Part shown: positions 34,406-42,947 of the stretch, piece by piece | Position numbering within the stretch: the stretch's first letter is position 1 | Layout: every line of letters starts with the position of its first letter | Assembly (NCBI GenBank): GCA_003635195.1 | Contig: PYIY01000059.1 | Location: forward strand, 1 to 46,962 | Direction of reading: 5' to 3' | DNA length: 46,962 nt | Source of the DNA: Candidatus Poribacteria bacterium | Lineage (GTDB): Bacteria; Poribacteria; WGA-4E; WGA-3G | The notes under the pieces: generated by a model | Database searches by the model: none | What the model was told of the DNA's origin: nothing | The model's input: only the letters and a program-made list of their open reading frames with translations | Program-made: the position numbers and the translations under genes

Positions 34406-34987
34406 TTAGAACGGAATGTCATCAGATTCATCAGTTGTTACAAGCCCTAGCTCCTTTAGAAAGGAGAGGACGTTTTCGATATCGTCTTCATCCACATCCC
34501 AACCATATTCTTCGGCAATTTGTTTAACTTCTTCTATTGTACTTTGCCCTTGCCAACTAATAATGTAATGTACCTTTGCCGCGATGGAAAGCATGTTAAA
34601 GTTTTGGGATATTTTCCGTTCATTGATGGATTGAAGTGCCTCATTCCATTCTTGAAACTCAGGTTTTTGCTGAGTAGCCTCCCATATCTCTGCAGCATCA
34701 TCGGTCAAAGAATAGGTGTGCCTCCTAATTTCGCCGAAGGTATTTCGTTCAACCAGAGCAGTAGTAAAAGACTCTGTGACTTCCTTTATGACACCATAGT
34801 TCACCAAACCATCTAAATGTTCCGCGACGAAACTACTATAAGGTCCGTAATAGTGCGCGGAAAATCCGAAATTTTCTTTGAGCAGGACACTCAAAAAATA
34901 GATTTTCTTTTGAAGGAGGGTTCTCCCTCGTAACTCCTCTCTCGGTTCGCTTTTGATGACAAGTAGAAGGATGTCAACAATGTGCAT
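34406..34987 (-). CDS. YwgA-like protein
   Basis: A protein of 193 aa. The N-terminal segment LRGRTLLQKKIYFLSVLLKE then FGFSAHYYGPYSSFVAEHLDGL resembles the YwgA family (winged-helix-like, SocA-type fold), of unknown biochemical role and frequent in accessory regions. The ATG at 34987 is chosen because AAAGGAGATAAC lies directly upstream. An ATG at 35002 would overlap the HD-gene stop by 4 nt. The acidic C-terminal half (EEYGWDVDEDDIENVLSFLKE) may be a second winged helix. It is the second gene of the HD/YwgA/HTH/TIR-TPR cassette. Confidence 0.65.
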   Translation of the reverse strand: MHIVDILLLVIKSEPREELRGRTLLQKKIYFLSVLLKENFGFSAHYYGPYSSFVAEHLDGLVNYGVIKEVTESFTTALVERNTFGEIRRHTYSLTDDAAEIWEATQQKPEFQEWNEALQSINERKISQNFNMLSIAAKVHYIISWQGQSTIEEVKQIAEEYGWDVDEDDIENVLSFLKELGLVTTDESDDIPF

Positions 34988-34998
34988 GTTATCTCCTT

Positions 34999-36387
34999 TC
35001 ATGAGGAACGCAAAATGTTTTGGATTTCGCTTTTCTCTTTTTCTGAATCATTTTTATATGGGGCATAAACTTGGATAGTTTCTAAAGCAGAGGTGTCAGC
35101 GGAGTGCCTGACAAAAAATAGTTCACCTGCGTACGCTGGTAGAGACATGAGTAAATCTTGCTTTTCGTCGAAAACCATAATTGCTTCAAGATTCGGGGTC
35201 TCGGTTTGACTGACGTAATTCAGATTCCGAATTGGTGGTTTATTAACAATCACATAATCTGGATCAACGCCTATATGCGCCGCAATGCTCTCTTCACATT
35301 GGCGTTTCCGAGCTGGATCCGCTATCATTCCTCGGAGACCAGTCCGAACCATTTCATCCCTTTCGTCCTTGAATCGAATCTCGGCAATCATTTTGTAAAG
35401 TTCCCGATTATAAAGCTGATTGAAAATCTCACGGGCTTTTTCTTGTTTGCAATTCCTCAAAAGGTCAATCACCTTTTCATCATGATAGTTAAGGTAGTTT
35501 TGAACGAAATCTTTTTTCTTTTTTTCGTGGTCCTCATCGGAGGCCCTCTTATTTTTTTTAGGGTATTTGTAAAGTTTCCCCATTTTCGCGTTACGTCCAT
35601 CAATTGCAAGGGTAATCCCGCGAACAATCATCTCATTGGAAATGAGACTCACTCGGTGCCAATAGACCTGCTGTGTCATATGATACCTTGCTAACAGGAG
35701 TTGTTCAAGAGCGTAAATTCCTTTGCTACTAATTGCGAGTGGGGTTTCTCGACGGTCCGCAATACGGCAAGATTCAATCAGTTTTTCCAGATCGTACTCA
35801 CCATATTTGACACCGGCAAAATAAGAATCACGTAAAAGATAATCCATTTTATCCGCGTCCAACTCACTGGAGACAATATCACGATGCCAGTCTCGGATAT
35901 TTTTACTTCCTTCAATGATTTCTACTACAAAATCAAGATCTCTGTCCAGAATTTCACTGATTTTCGGATCTGTTTGGATGATATCTACCGTGATTTTCTC
36001 ATGTATCTTTTCAAGTACCTGACCTGTATCGGCATCTGCTGGGGCATATTTTTTCAATAGGTGCTCAGAAACATGACTAAAGGGTCCGTGTCCTACATCG
36101 TGAAGCAATGCTGCAAACCGGACCCGATCCACATCTTCACTGCATATTTTTGCCGAATTTAATTCTTGGAGTTTAGTGCAGATTCGTCCAGCGACGTGCA
36201 TCACACCAACAGAATGATCAAATCGCGTATGCACAGCACCCGGATACACCAAAGAGGTCATCGCCAATTGCCGAATCCGACGAAGACGCTGAAATACCTT
36301 TGTGTCAATTAAATCCCGTTCTCTTTTAGAAATTTTGATAAACCCGTGAATTGGGTCTCGCATTTCATGGGGACGTTTTGTTACCAT
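34999..36387 (-). CDS. HD-domain phosphohydrolase
   Basis: A protein of 462 aa related to dGTPase/SAMHD1-like HD hydrolases. Conserved residues: HTRFDHSVGVMHVAG at 52-66 and the HD pair at 96-97 in LLHDVGHGPFSHVSE, with the fourth metal Asp further on (SSELDADKMDYLLRDS). Such enzymes cleave dNTPs or other nucleotides, and some act in antiviral defence. The N-terminus RDPIHGFIKIS is typical. There is no ribosome site. The -10 box ends 7 nt before the ATG, so the mRNA may be leaderless. First gene of the four-gene cassette. Confidence 0.88.
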   Translation of the reverse strand: MVTKRPHEMRDPIHGFIKISKRERDLIDTKVFQRLRRIRQLAMTSLVYPGAVHTRFDHSVGVMHVAGRICTKLQELNSAKICSEDVDRVRFAALLHDVGHGPFSHVSEHLLKKYAPADADTGQVLEKIHEKITVDIIQTDPKISEILDRDLDFVVEIIEGSKNIRDWHRDIVSSELDADKMDYLLRDSYFAGVKYGEYDLEKLIESCRIADRRETPLAISSKGIYALEQLLLARYHMTQQVYWHRVSLISNEMIVRGITLAIDGRNAKMGKLYKYPKKNKRASDEDHEKKKKDFVQNYLNYHDEKVIDLLRNCKQEKAREIFNQLYNRELYKMIAEIRFKDERDEMVRTGLRGMIADPARKRQCEESIAAHIGVDPDYVIVNKPPIRNLNYVSQTETPNLEAIMVFDEKQDLLMSLPAYAGELFFVRHSADTSALETIQVYAPYKNDSEKEKSEIQNILRSS

Positions 36388-36393
36388 ATTTTA

Positions 36394-36422
36394 ATTATAC
36401 TACATTATGTTAAGTGGTTCAA
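36394..36422 (-). promoter_or_regulatory. Promoter of the HD/YwgA/HTH/TIR-TPR cassette
   Basis: On the minus strand TTGAAC (36422-36417) and a perfect TATAAT (36399-36394) are 17 bp apart, just after the stop of the membrane-protein gene. The expected transcription start falls on or next to the ATG at 36387. Confidence 0.75.
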
Positions 36423-36423
36423 G

Positions 36424-37392
36424 TTAATTCTTGTTATTTCTGGGTTCTTCCGATTTTTCTCGGGCTACGGCATACTCATAAAATCCGTAAAGGATGGTGT
36501 TACGATAATACTTAAGACTTATATGATAAAGATGAAAAAATATAGGGCATAAAACTGCACTGACCCAATAACATACAAATAGAACGTTAACCCCTTCTTT
36601 CAACAAAGCAATGAAACCAAGTCCTCCCGTAATAAACCAATAAAAAATCCCAAACAAAGATCGCTTTTTTGCGTTTTGGTTGCCTTCTTCTCTGGCTTCC
36701 CTCTTTGTCCAAAGCAGGACAAGCACCAAAATCCAGATTGGGATCGGTATCCATTGTAAGTACTGTAGTGGAACAAAAATTCTAACTAAAAATCCGGCTG
36801 CTGCAAGAAAAAAGATACTTCCTATCAATTTGGCAGAGTTATATTGAGCTAATAATGTAAAACCGCGCGAGTAAACGTCTGGGCTCTGCTTTAGAACAGT
36901 AGTTCGACACAGATCAAAAATTTCCGTATACTTCACATCATTTTTCGCTCTTTCTGCCTCCTCCCGTATTGTTTCTACTTTAATGCCAAAAACATCGTCA
37001 ATTTTGACTTTGAAATTTTTTACAAATTCATCTGTATAAGGATCAAAATCTCCAGAATCATCTCTGTATTTACAATCAAATAAAGCTTTCTCAAACGCCC
37101 CGTAATGGGCATGGAATCTCTTAAGGGACTGAAAAATTTTTACCAGTTTTCCAAAAAGCCAATGAATTAATCCATGAGTGGCGAAGCCAACGAAATAACA
37201 AACTATCACGTACAAAATCCCTTGTGTTACAGTAGGACGCAGAAACTGTGCTAATTCGCTGTCTTCATCTTTTAATTCATTGGGTAAGTTTGACAGCAGT
37301 GTGGGGTTTATCAAAATCGCTAGTATTATTATTAGGATTAACCCAGGCACTGTATACCCTAAAAAGTCATATAGATTAAACGGAATTCGCAT
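36424..37392 (-). CDS. Multi-pass membrane protein of unknown function
   Basis: A protein of 322 aa. One hydrophobic helix is at about residues 12-30 (YTVPGLILIIILAILI) and another at about 57-75 (GILYVIVCYFVGFATHG). Then comes a 110-residue charged cytoplasmic loop, and about four more helices from residue 190 to 300 (LIGSIFFLAAAGFLV, IPIWILVLVLLW, IFYWFITGGLGFIALL, VLFVCYWVSAVLCPIFF). I do not recognise the family. It lies between the defence ATPase and the HD cassette on the same strand. Membrane proteins in such places are often effectors, but that is inference. Confidence 0.65.
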   Translation of the reverse strand: MRIPFNLYDFLGYTVPGLILIIILAILINPTLLSNLPNELKDEDSELAQFLRPTVTQGILYVIVCYFVGFATHGLIHWLFGKLVKIFQSLKRFHAHYGAFEKALFDCKYRDDSGDFDPYTDEFVKNFKVKIDDVFGIKVETIREEAERAKNDVKYTEIFDLCRTTVLKQSPDVYSRGFTLLAQYNSAKLIGSIFFLAAAGFLVRIFVPLQYLQWIPIPIWILVLVLLWTKREAREEGNQNAKKRSLFGIFYWFITGGLGFIALLKEGVNVLFVCYWVSAVLCPIFFHLYHISLKYYRNTILYGFYEYAVAREKSEEPRNNKN

Positions 37393-37465
37393 GAATGCTA
37401 TCTCTCAAAATGAAGACGTTTATCAAAAAGAACTTGCAGGAAAACCAAGCAGATCAATCAATGAA

Positions 37466-39184
37466 TCACTCTCCGAAGATGTCCTCGTGGAGCTCCTCAT
37501 AGACTTTCATGCCAGGTTGAATGAGCGGAGCAAGAATGTTTTTCATGAAATTTCTACTTTTATTTCCCATTTTAGATGGTCTTAAAGCAGTCTTGGCAGT
37601 GGTGTGGATACTTTGTGCAATAGGTTTCAAATCATCGTGATTTTTACCTTCACTTATGCTTTTTTTTAGAGCGGTTTGTTTCGCATCAAGTAAATCCTGA
37701 ATCTTAGCGGATTTGCCGTGGGCCTCACATAACTTAGTGAGCACTTCGTCATCAAGAAGATAACCTTCAATGTTTCGGCGTGACAAAGTGCGAATCCCAA
37801 TTTCATCACTTTCTTCAACTTCCGAAGGGAGCGCATCGTCTCCGTCTACAAGTCCGATAACCTTCGCGTTCTTTGCAATTTTTCCGGTTACACGATTCAG
37901 TGCTTCAATGGATTTTTCTACGTTCCCTCTTCCCTCCAAAGAAATAAAACGGACTTCCGGGTGACGGCTTCCAAAAATGTTCTTATAGCAGTCAGCATCA
38001 AATTTTTCACCTTCGCAAAATACAGTCCATTCGGTTAACACTAACTGCGCGAGGTCGCCGAGAGCAACTTCATAGGTACGCGCCCAAAAATCTGGATCCG
38101 GCGTCATAGGTTTGAGTGTCACTTGCTCGTCAAAGTCATCTCTACCGAAATCAAGAAACACAACTGAGTCTGGATCTTCGCGCCAGAGATCCTGTGCCCT
38201 GCGCACCATGCCGACGGAATGCGTGGCAACCCAAAGTTGCGATTTAGGAGAAATAAGGTTGTAGAGTGTCTCAAGGAGTTGTCCCTGTAGTTTCGTGTGG
38301 ATATGGAGTTCTGGTTCGTCAATACAAATTATGGTTTCTTCATCTATAATCTTTTTAATTACAATATCCAGAAGTAGATCGAGCACTGCTATTTCACCGC
38401 CTGATAAATTCTGATATGAAAGTTGTTCCCGGCCCTCTTTTTCAAATCGGAGTAAACCTTCGTACATCGGAGCACCTATGTATTTCAAAATCAATCCGGA
38501 GTCAGTGAACATTTTCCTGATTGCACCGCGGAATTCTTCAAAAATTTTACCTTGAAGTTCAGCAAATTTTTCTGCTTGTTCTCTATATTCCGGGGGAATT
38601 GGTGGATACGGATGCTGCTCCTCCAATACAAGTTTATCATGTTGACACACTGATAATAGCGAAAAATTTGATGCAAACGTCTCATCACTCCTCATCGCGG
38701 GGCCGTATGTCCGTAATTGATAGCGCAAATTGTGATAGCTTTCCCGTGACAGAATGTTACGTAACTGAATCGGCGAATAACTTCTATAGGCAGATCGTAT
38801 ATGCGCTTTTCTGCCTGATTCTGGTTTGTGATAGAATTCTATATTTACGCAGTCCCAGATATCATCCGGGAAAGTCATAGGAATCTTTTCCGATGGATCT
38901 ATATCTATTTTTTCAGGTAATGGCTCGGGATCATCAATATAGTATTGGGGGTACTTGCGCCTAAAATAATACGCTAACATTGTTGGCGAATCATTTAATA
39001 TATCAGCTGGATACGCTGAACCTTTACTGTAAAGGGCATCAAACTCCAAACCATCAAACACTGACGACTTTCCACTTCCGTTTGGACCTATCATCATCAC
39101 AAGCTTTGCCTTTTCAGGTAATCCCTCTATCGTTAAGTCTTTGAAACGTCTAAAACGTTTCAACTTAATAGATTTTATCTTCAT
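37466..39184 (-). CDS. OLD-like ATPase with TOPRIM-type domain
   Basis: A protein of 572 aa. The N-terminal SMC/ABC-like ATPase has Walker A at 33-40 (GPNGSGKS), the signature LSGGE at 260-264, Walker B CIDEPELHIH at 287-296 and the switch WVATHSVGM. The C-terminal part has the acidic residues of an OLD/TOPRIM or DUF4435-type domain: CEGEKFDADC at about 390 and GLVDGDDALP at about 444-453. Related proteins (Gabija GajA, retron and OLD nucleases) cut DNA in phage defence. A TTAGGAG ribosome site precedes the ATG, which lies 11 nt after the methyltransferase stop. It is the probable ATPase of the helicase-methylase-ATPase trio. Confidence 0.85.
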   Translation of the reverse strand: MKIKSIKLKRFRRFKDLTIEGLPEKAKLVMMIGPNGSGKSSVFDGLEFDALYSKGSAYPADILNDSPTMLAYYFRRKYPQYYIDDPEPLPEKIDIDPSEKIPMTFPDDIWDCVNIEFYHKPESGRKAHIRSAYRSYSPIQLRNILSRESYHNLRYQLRTYGPAMRSDETFASNFSLLSVCQHDKLVLEEQHPYPPIPPEYREQAEKFAELQGKIFEEFRGAIRKMFTDSGLILKYIGAPMYEGLLRFEKEGREQLSYQNLSGGEIAVLDLLLDIVIKKIIDEETIICIDEPELHIHTKLQGQLLETLYNLISPKSQLWVATHSVGMVRRAQDLWREDPDSVVFLDFGRDDFDEQVTLKPMTPDPDFWARTYEVALGDLAQLVLTEWTVFCEGEKFDADCYKNIFGSRHPEVRFISLEGRGNVEKSIEALNRVTGKIAKNAKVIGLVDGDDALPSEVEESDEIGIRTLSRRNIEGYLLDDEVLTKLCEAHGKSAKIQDLLDAKQTALKKSISEGKNHDDLKPIAQSIHTTAKTALRPSKMGNKSRNFMKNILAPLIQPGMKVYEELHEDIFGE

Positions 39185-39195
39185 ACATCATACTC

Positions 39196-42100
39196 CTAAT
39201 CATCAATACCATAAAGTGCTGATACTTTCTTATTCAATTTCTTTTCAAGACGAGACACCTTTTTTTGAAGACCTTTCCGCTTAGCAGCAAGAATCTTATC
39301 AACCAATTCAACGATGGGAGCTTGCTGCTTAGGCGATACATCCGGAATCGGCAGTTGTTTCCAGTCGTCAGGGTAAATATGGATATTACTGCGACGATTT
39401 ACCCTTAAAAAATCACGAACAACAGTAGAATTCATCACACCAAGCAAAAATTTAAGAGAAAATTGACTGCTTATTTTTTCAAGTTTTTCTCGTTGAGGTA
39501 AATTTGGTTTCAGTTTTTCATCACGATAGCGGGCTCGTAGTTTAATCGACCTGTTTTTAACGCCTTTTAGATTATGCCAAAGAATGAATCCGACACTTGC
39601 AGGAGTGAAAATTAGATTTTGATTATCGTAGCAGACCTTTGGATCTGATCCAGGACTCCGTTGAGCCAATATTTTTTTATCAACTTCGTACATTTCTCGG
39701 AACTGCACATTTCTGAATAGTGCGGGAGCACGATCTGTTCCCCATTCCAGCCATTTATGTGTAGCAGGAATCCATCTGTCAAGATGCTTTCCTTCAACAA
39801 ACGGTTTAGGGTGAATATCATCTTGTACGTCTGAAAGCAAATCCTCTGATCTAAATGCCCCTTGTGCCCTTTTCTCGTCGGCTTGTACTTCCATTCCTGT
39901 TGTTATATAGCAAATATTATCAAGTGTTACCGTTGACGTTGCTAATTGAGATCGGTCAGAATCTTCCGGGAAAAACGCTCGGTGCGTAAGATTCTGCTGT
40001 TCATCAGTTGGTAGGAGATGGACTTTGCCGAATTCCGGGTAATGCTCGCGACGTTGAGGTTTGTTGTCATTACCGTCTGTTTTTTGAAAGAGAAAGATTA
40101 CATTTCGCACTCCGACAGGACCAAAAAGTGGAACTTTACTGCAAAAGTCAAGACGTATTATCTTGCTTTTTTCCAGAAACCACTCTTGTGATTTCAGGGC
40201 ATATGGTGCGTTGCAGTAAGCATCAGAAACGATGAGCGTTGTAAAACCACCGGATTTGAGCAGTTTATAACTCCGCTCAATAAACGGAATAAACAGATCC
40301 CACTTCTTATAAAGTGTCTTATACTGTTTACTGTCCTTAATTTCCTGACGCATTTTCTTAACCTTTTCTCGCTCAAGGTCGTTTTTTCCCGCATCCGCTC
40401 GGACATAAGGTGGATTGCCGATGGTAATATCGAAACCCTCTTTGATACCAAACATCCACTCCGGATCGAAAAAATCTGCTTTGTCATTCTGGTTATACGG
40501 ATTCCAATCGGCAATTCGTTTTGCCTCGACAACGCCCGCAGTGAGTTTAGTCTCGCGCACCTTATATGCTTTTTGCAATTTTTCACGCAATTGTTGACGC
40601 GCCCCTTCTTTTGGAACTGATTTTACTTGTTCCGATATTTTGTTTTGTTCCTGCTGGCACCACGTCGTATGCTCTGTTGCTAATGCTTCTGCCAATTGCT
40701 CGCGACGTTCTTCCTCCTCTTCTATATATTGCAACTTGACCTCGCGGTCATTTTCACTAAAATACTTGGCACGGATTGTTTCAATTTTATCGCGTAGTTG
40801 CTGAATAGCATCATTTAAAAGCAATGACTGTAAGTCAGACTCTCGTAACTCATTCAAGCCAATGAGGGTGTTAGCAGCGACAAACTTCGTTTCTAAGTTG
40901 GGGAGCGGACGGATGCCGTAGTTCTTGCTCGGGATCTCGTTCGGCTCCTGCTCAATAACAAGTGAGATAAAGAATCGGAGTTTGGCAATCGTCACGGCAA
41001 TCGGTTGAATGTCCACGCCGTAAATGCTGTTCTGGATGAGGTAAAGTTTTCTGCCATAGTTATTGTATTGATTCGCTTCGGAGAAAACCTCATCAATTAC
41101 ATCGAGTGCCCCTCCTCGGCTTGGAGAATCTGGGATTTTGTTTGCTTGATCGATTTGTTGCTGTTTCCAACGTTCGTTCTCTGGATCCAGTTTTTTGAGG
41201 ATTAAAACTAATTTATTGAGAATTCCCATCGGAAACGCACCGGAACCGACAGCAGGGTCAAGAATTTTGAGGTCGTCCACGGCTTGAATCATCGGTTCAA
41301 TCTCAGAATCATAGATCATGTGATCATTGGACTTATCTTTTTCTCCGAGTTGGTCGTAGGCGAGGAGATCGTCACGAAGACGTTCTTCTAAGAACTTAAT
41401 GTCTCCATCTCCAGGGGGAACCTTCTCAAGAAAGTAGGCAATAAGTGCTTCATCTACCATGTAGTCAACGACATGGCGGCGGGTATAAAAAGAGCCGGTT
41501 TCTTTGCGGGCAAGTTCCTCAGTTTCGGGATTATACACACCGAGTAGGTTCTCAAATGCTTGTCCGAGGAGTTCTGGGTCAAGTGCTACCTCTTGTTCAA
41601 CCGGTGTATTTTCTTCAACGGTGAACTTATAGCGTGTGAAGATTTCATAAAGTCCTTTTTCTTCTTGAAAAAAGAGTTTTGCTGGGACATGCAATTTCCG
41701 CCTATGCCGCGGCCAATCGGTGAAGCAGTCAACACGTTTACCACCAGCCTTTTGCCCTTTAAACGAATCCAAAGAGTCGAACAAACCTCCATTGACAAAC
41801 GGAACCTGCTTAAGATGTTCCAAAAAAGCGTCTCCGTTTTGGAGCAGATCGATATATCGATATTTGTTTGAATTACGATGATCTGGATTGCGAGAAGGAC
41901 GAGAGGATTGTTGGGTTGTTGATGTGTTAGTATCATTGGAGTCATTAGGTTCACGGAACCCTCGTTCGCGAATTGGTGTATTGAGTGTTGCAAAAAAGAG
42001 ATTTTGCAGCACGGCTTGGTAGTAATCGGATGTTTCGTAGTCAAAATTCTTCAGGTGTGTCTGTACACCTTTTTCATCAAATAAGTCTGTGGGTACGAGG

Positions 42101-42927
42101 TTCTTTTCTTTGAGAAACCAGATAAAAAGGAGACGCGTTATCATTCGGATAACCTGCATTTTATTTTCTTTATCGGGAAATTTGCACGTTTCCGCTGATG
42201 CTGCCCACTCATACCACTCTTCAAGATCACGATAGAAACGTTTATTGAGTGCCTCCGTATTGAGAATGTTTTCCCACGCGTTATGGAGGGTATCAAAATC
42301 GCGAACGCTTTCATTTTCAATCAATCGGTGCAGCTCGATTTCAGATAGGATGTCAATATGGGCGCGCTTCGGGGAATTTAGGTTGATATCCTTGATGAGC
42401 GTCACCTTCTCCAAAACCTGTTTTGTGGGATTAATTTGATGTTGTCGACGGTTGATAATCGCGAGGGTAAGGACATCGCCATACCGAAACATGAGCATGA
42501 TCGGTTGTGGAATGCTCTTACTGATAAAGCGGGTGATGTTGGCAAGCTGCGTACGAGTGTAGATATCCCCGGCGAGTCGCATTGCAACGAACATATAGGA
42601 ATGCCTTAGCGCGTCGTCTATAGTTCCACTCTCAAAGAGCAATTGCTGTCCGGTTATCTGCTCGTTAATTTCATCGTCCCTCACTTGCAAGATTTGGTAA
42701 AAGGTTTGCCAGTCGTCAATGCAGAGTTTATCGGTTGGGTTAGCAGTTTCTAATGCGGCTGCGGTGAGACGATCAGATCTATCACTATCTATATCATCGT
42801 TACCGACCATCTTACTGTAATAGCCGAGGGTGTTCAGGAGAGTTGTAGCAGCTTCTCTGAGCGGTTGGTTATCAAAATTCTTTAGGGCATTCTCAATCTT
42901 TTTTTTGATTGTTATTTCTGAATTCAT
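39196..42927 (-). CDS. Eco57I-like N6-adenine DNA methyltransferase
   Basis: A protein of 1243 aa. Motif I is DPAVGSGAF at 557-565 and the catalytic motif IV NPPY at 838-841, as in gamma-class adenine methyltransferases of the type IIG/Eco57I and BREX PglX kind. About 840 residues hold an N-terminal helical region, the segment ETGSFYTRRHVVDYMVDEAL before motif I, and a long coiled-coil insertion at 700-800. The C-terminal third carries a TaqI-like target-recognition region (KQLPIPDVSPKQQAPIVELVDKILAAK). No nuclease motif was found, so cutting may be done by the partner proteins. It probably marks self DNA. Confidence 0.88.
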   Translation of the reverse strand: MNSEITIKKKIENALKNFDNQPLREAATTLLNTLGYYSKMVGNDDIDSDRSDRLTAAALETANPTDKLCIDDWQTFYQILQVRDDEINEQITGQQLLFESGTIDDALRHSYMFVAMRLAGDIYTRTQLANITRFISKSIPQPIMLMFRYGDVLTLAIINRRQHQINPTKQVLEKVTLIKDINLNSPKRAHIDILSEIELHRLIENESVRDFDTLHNAWENILNTEALNKRFYRDLEEWYEWAASAETCKFPDKENKMQVIRMITRLLFIWFLKEKNLVPTDLFDEKGVQTHLKNFDYETSDYYQAVLQNLFFATLNTPIRERGFREPNDSNDTNTSTTQQSSRPSRNPDHRNSNKYRYIDLLQNGDAFLEHLKQVPFVNGGLFDSLDSFKGQKAGGKRVDCFTDWPRHRRKLHVPAKLFFQEEKGLYEIFTRYKFTVEENTPVEQEVALDPELLGQAFENLLGVYNPETEELARKETGSFYTRRHVVDYMVDEALIAYFLEKVPPGDGDIKFLEERLRDDLLAYDQLGEKDKSNDHMIYDSEIEPMIQAVDDLKILDPAVGSGAFPMGILNKLVLILKKLDPENERWKQQQIDQANKIPDSPSRGGALDVIDEVFSEANQYNNYGRKLYLIQNSIYGVDIQPIAVTIAKLRFFISLVIEQEPNEIPSKNYGIRPLPNLETKFVAANTLIGLNELRESDLQSLLLNDAIQQLRDKIETIRAKYFSENDREVKLQYIEEEEERREQLAEALATEHTTWCQQEQNKISEQVKSVPKEGARQQLREKLQKAYKVRETKLTAGVVEAKRIADWNPYNQNDKADFFDPEWMFGIKEGFDITIGNPPYVRADAGKNDLEREKVKKMRQEIKDSKQYKTLYKKWDLFIPFIERSYKLLKSGGFTTLIVSDAYCNAPYALKSQEWFLEKSKIIRLDFCSKVPLFGPVGVRNVIFLFQKTDGNDNKPQRREHYPEFGKVHLLPTDEQQNLTHRAFFPEDSDRSQLATSTVTLDNICYITTGMEVQADEKRAQGAFRSEDLLSDVQDDIHPKPFVEGKHLDRWIPATHKWLEWGTDRAPALFRNVQFREMYEVDKKILAQRSPGSDPKVCYDNQNLIFTPASVGFILWHNLKGVKNRSIKLRARYRDEKLKPNLPQREKLEKISSQFSLKFLLGVMNSTVVRDFLRVNRRSNIHIYPDDWKQLPIPDVSPKQQAPIVELVDKILAAKRKGLQKKVSRLEKKLNKKVSALYGIDD

Positions 42928-42947
42928 ATAAGTTCTGCCTTTTCACT

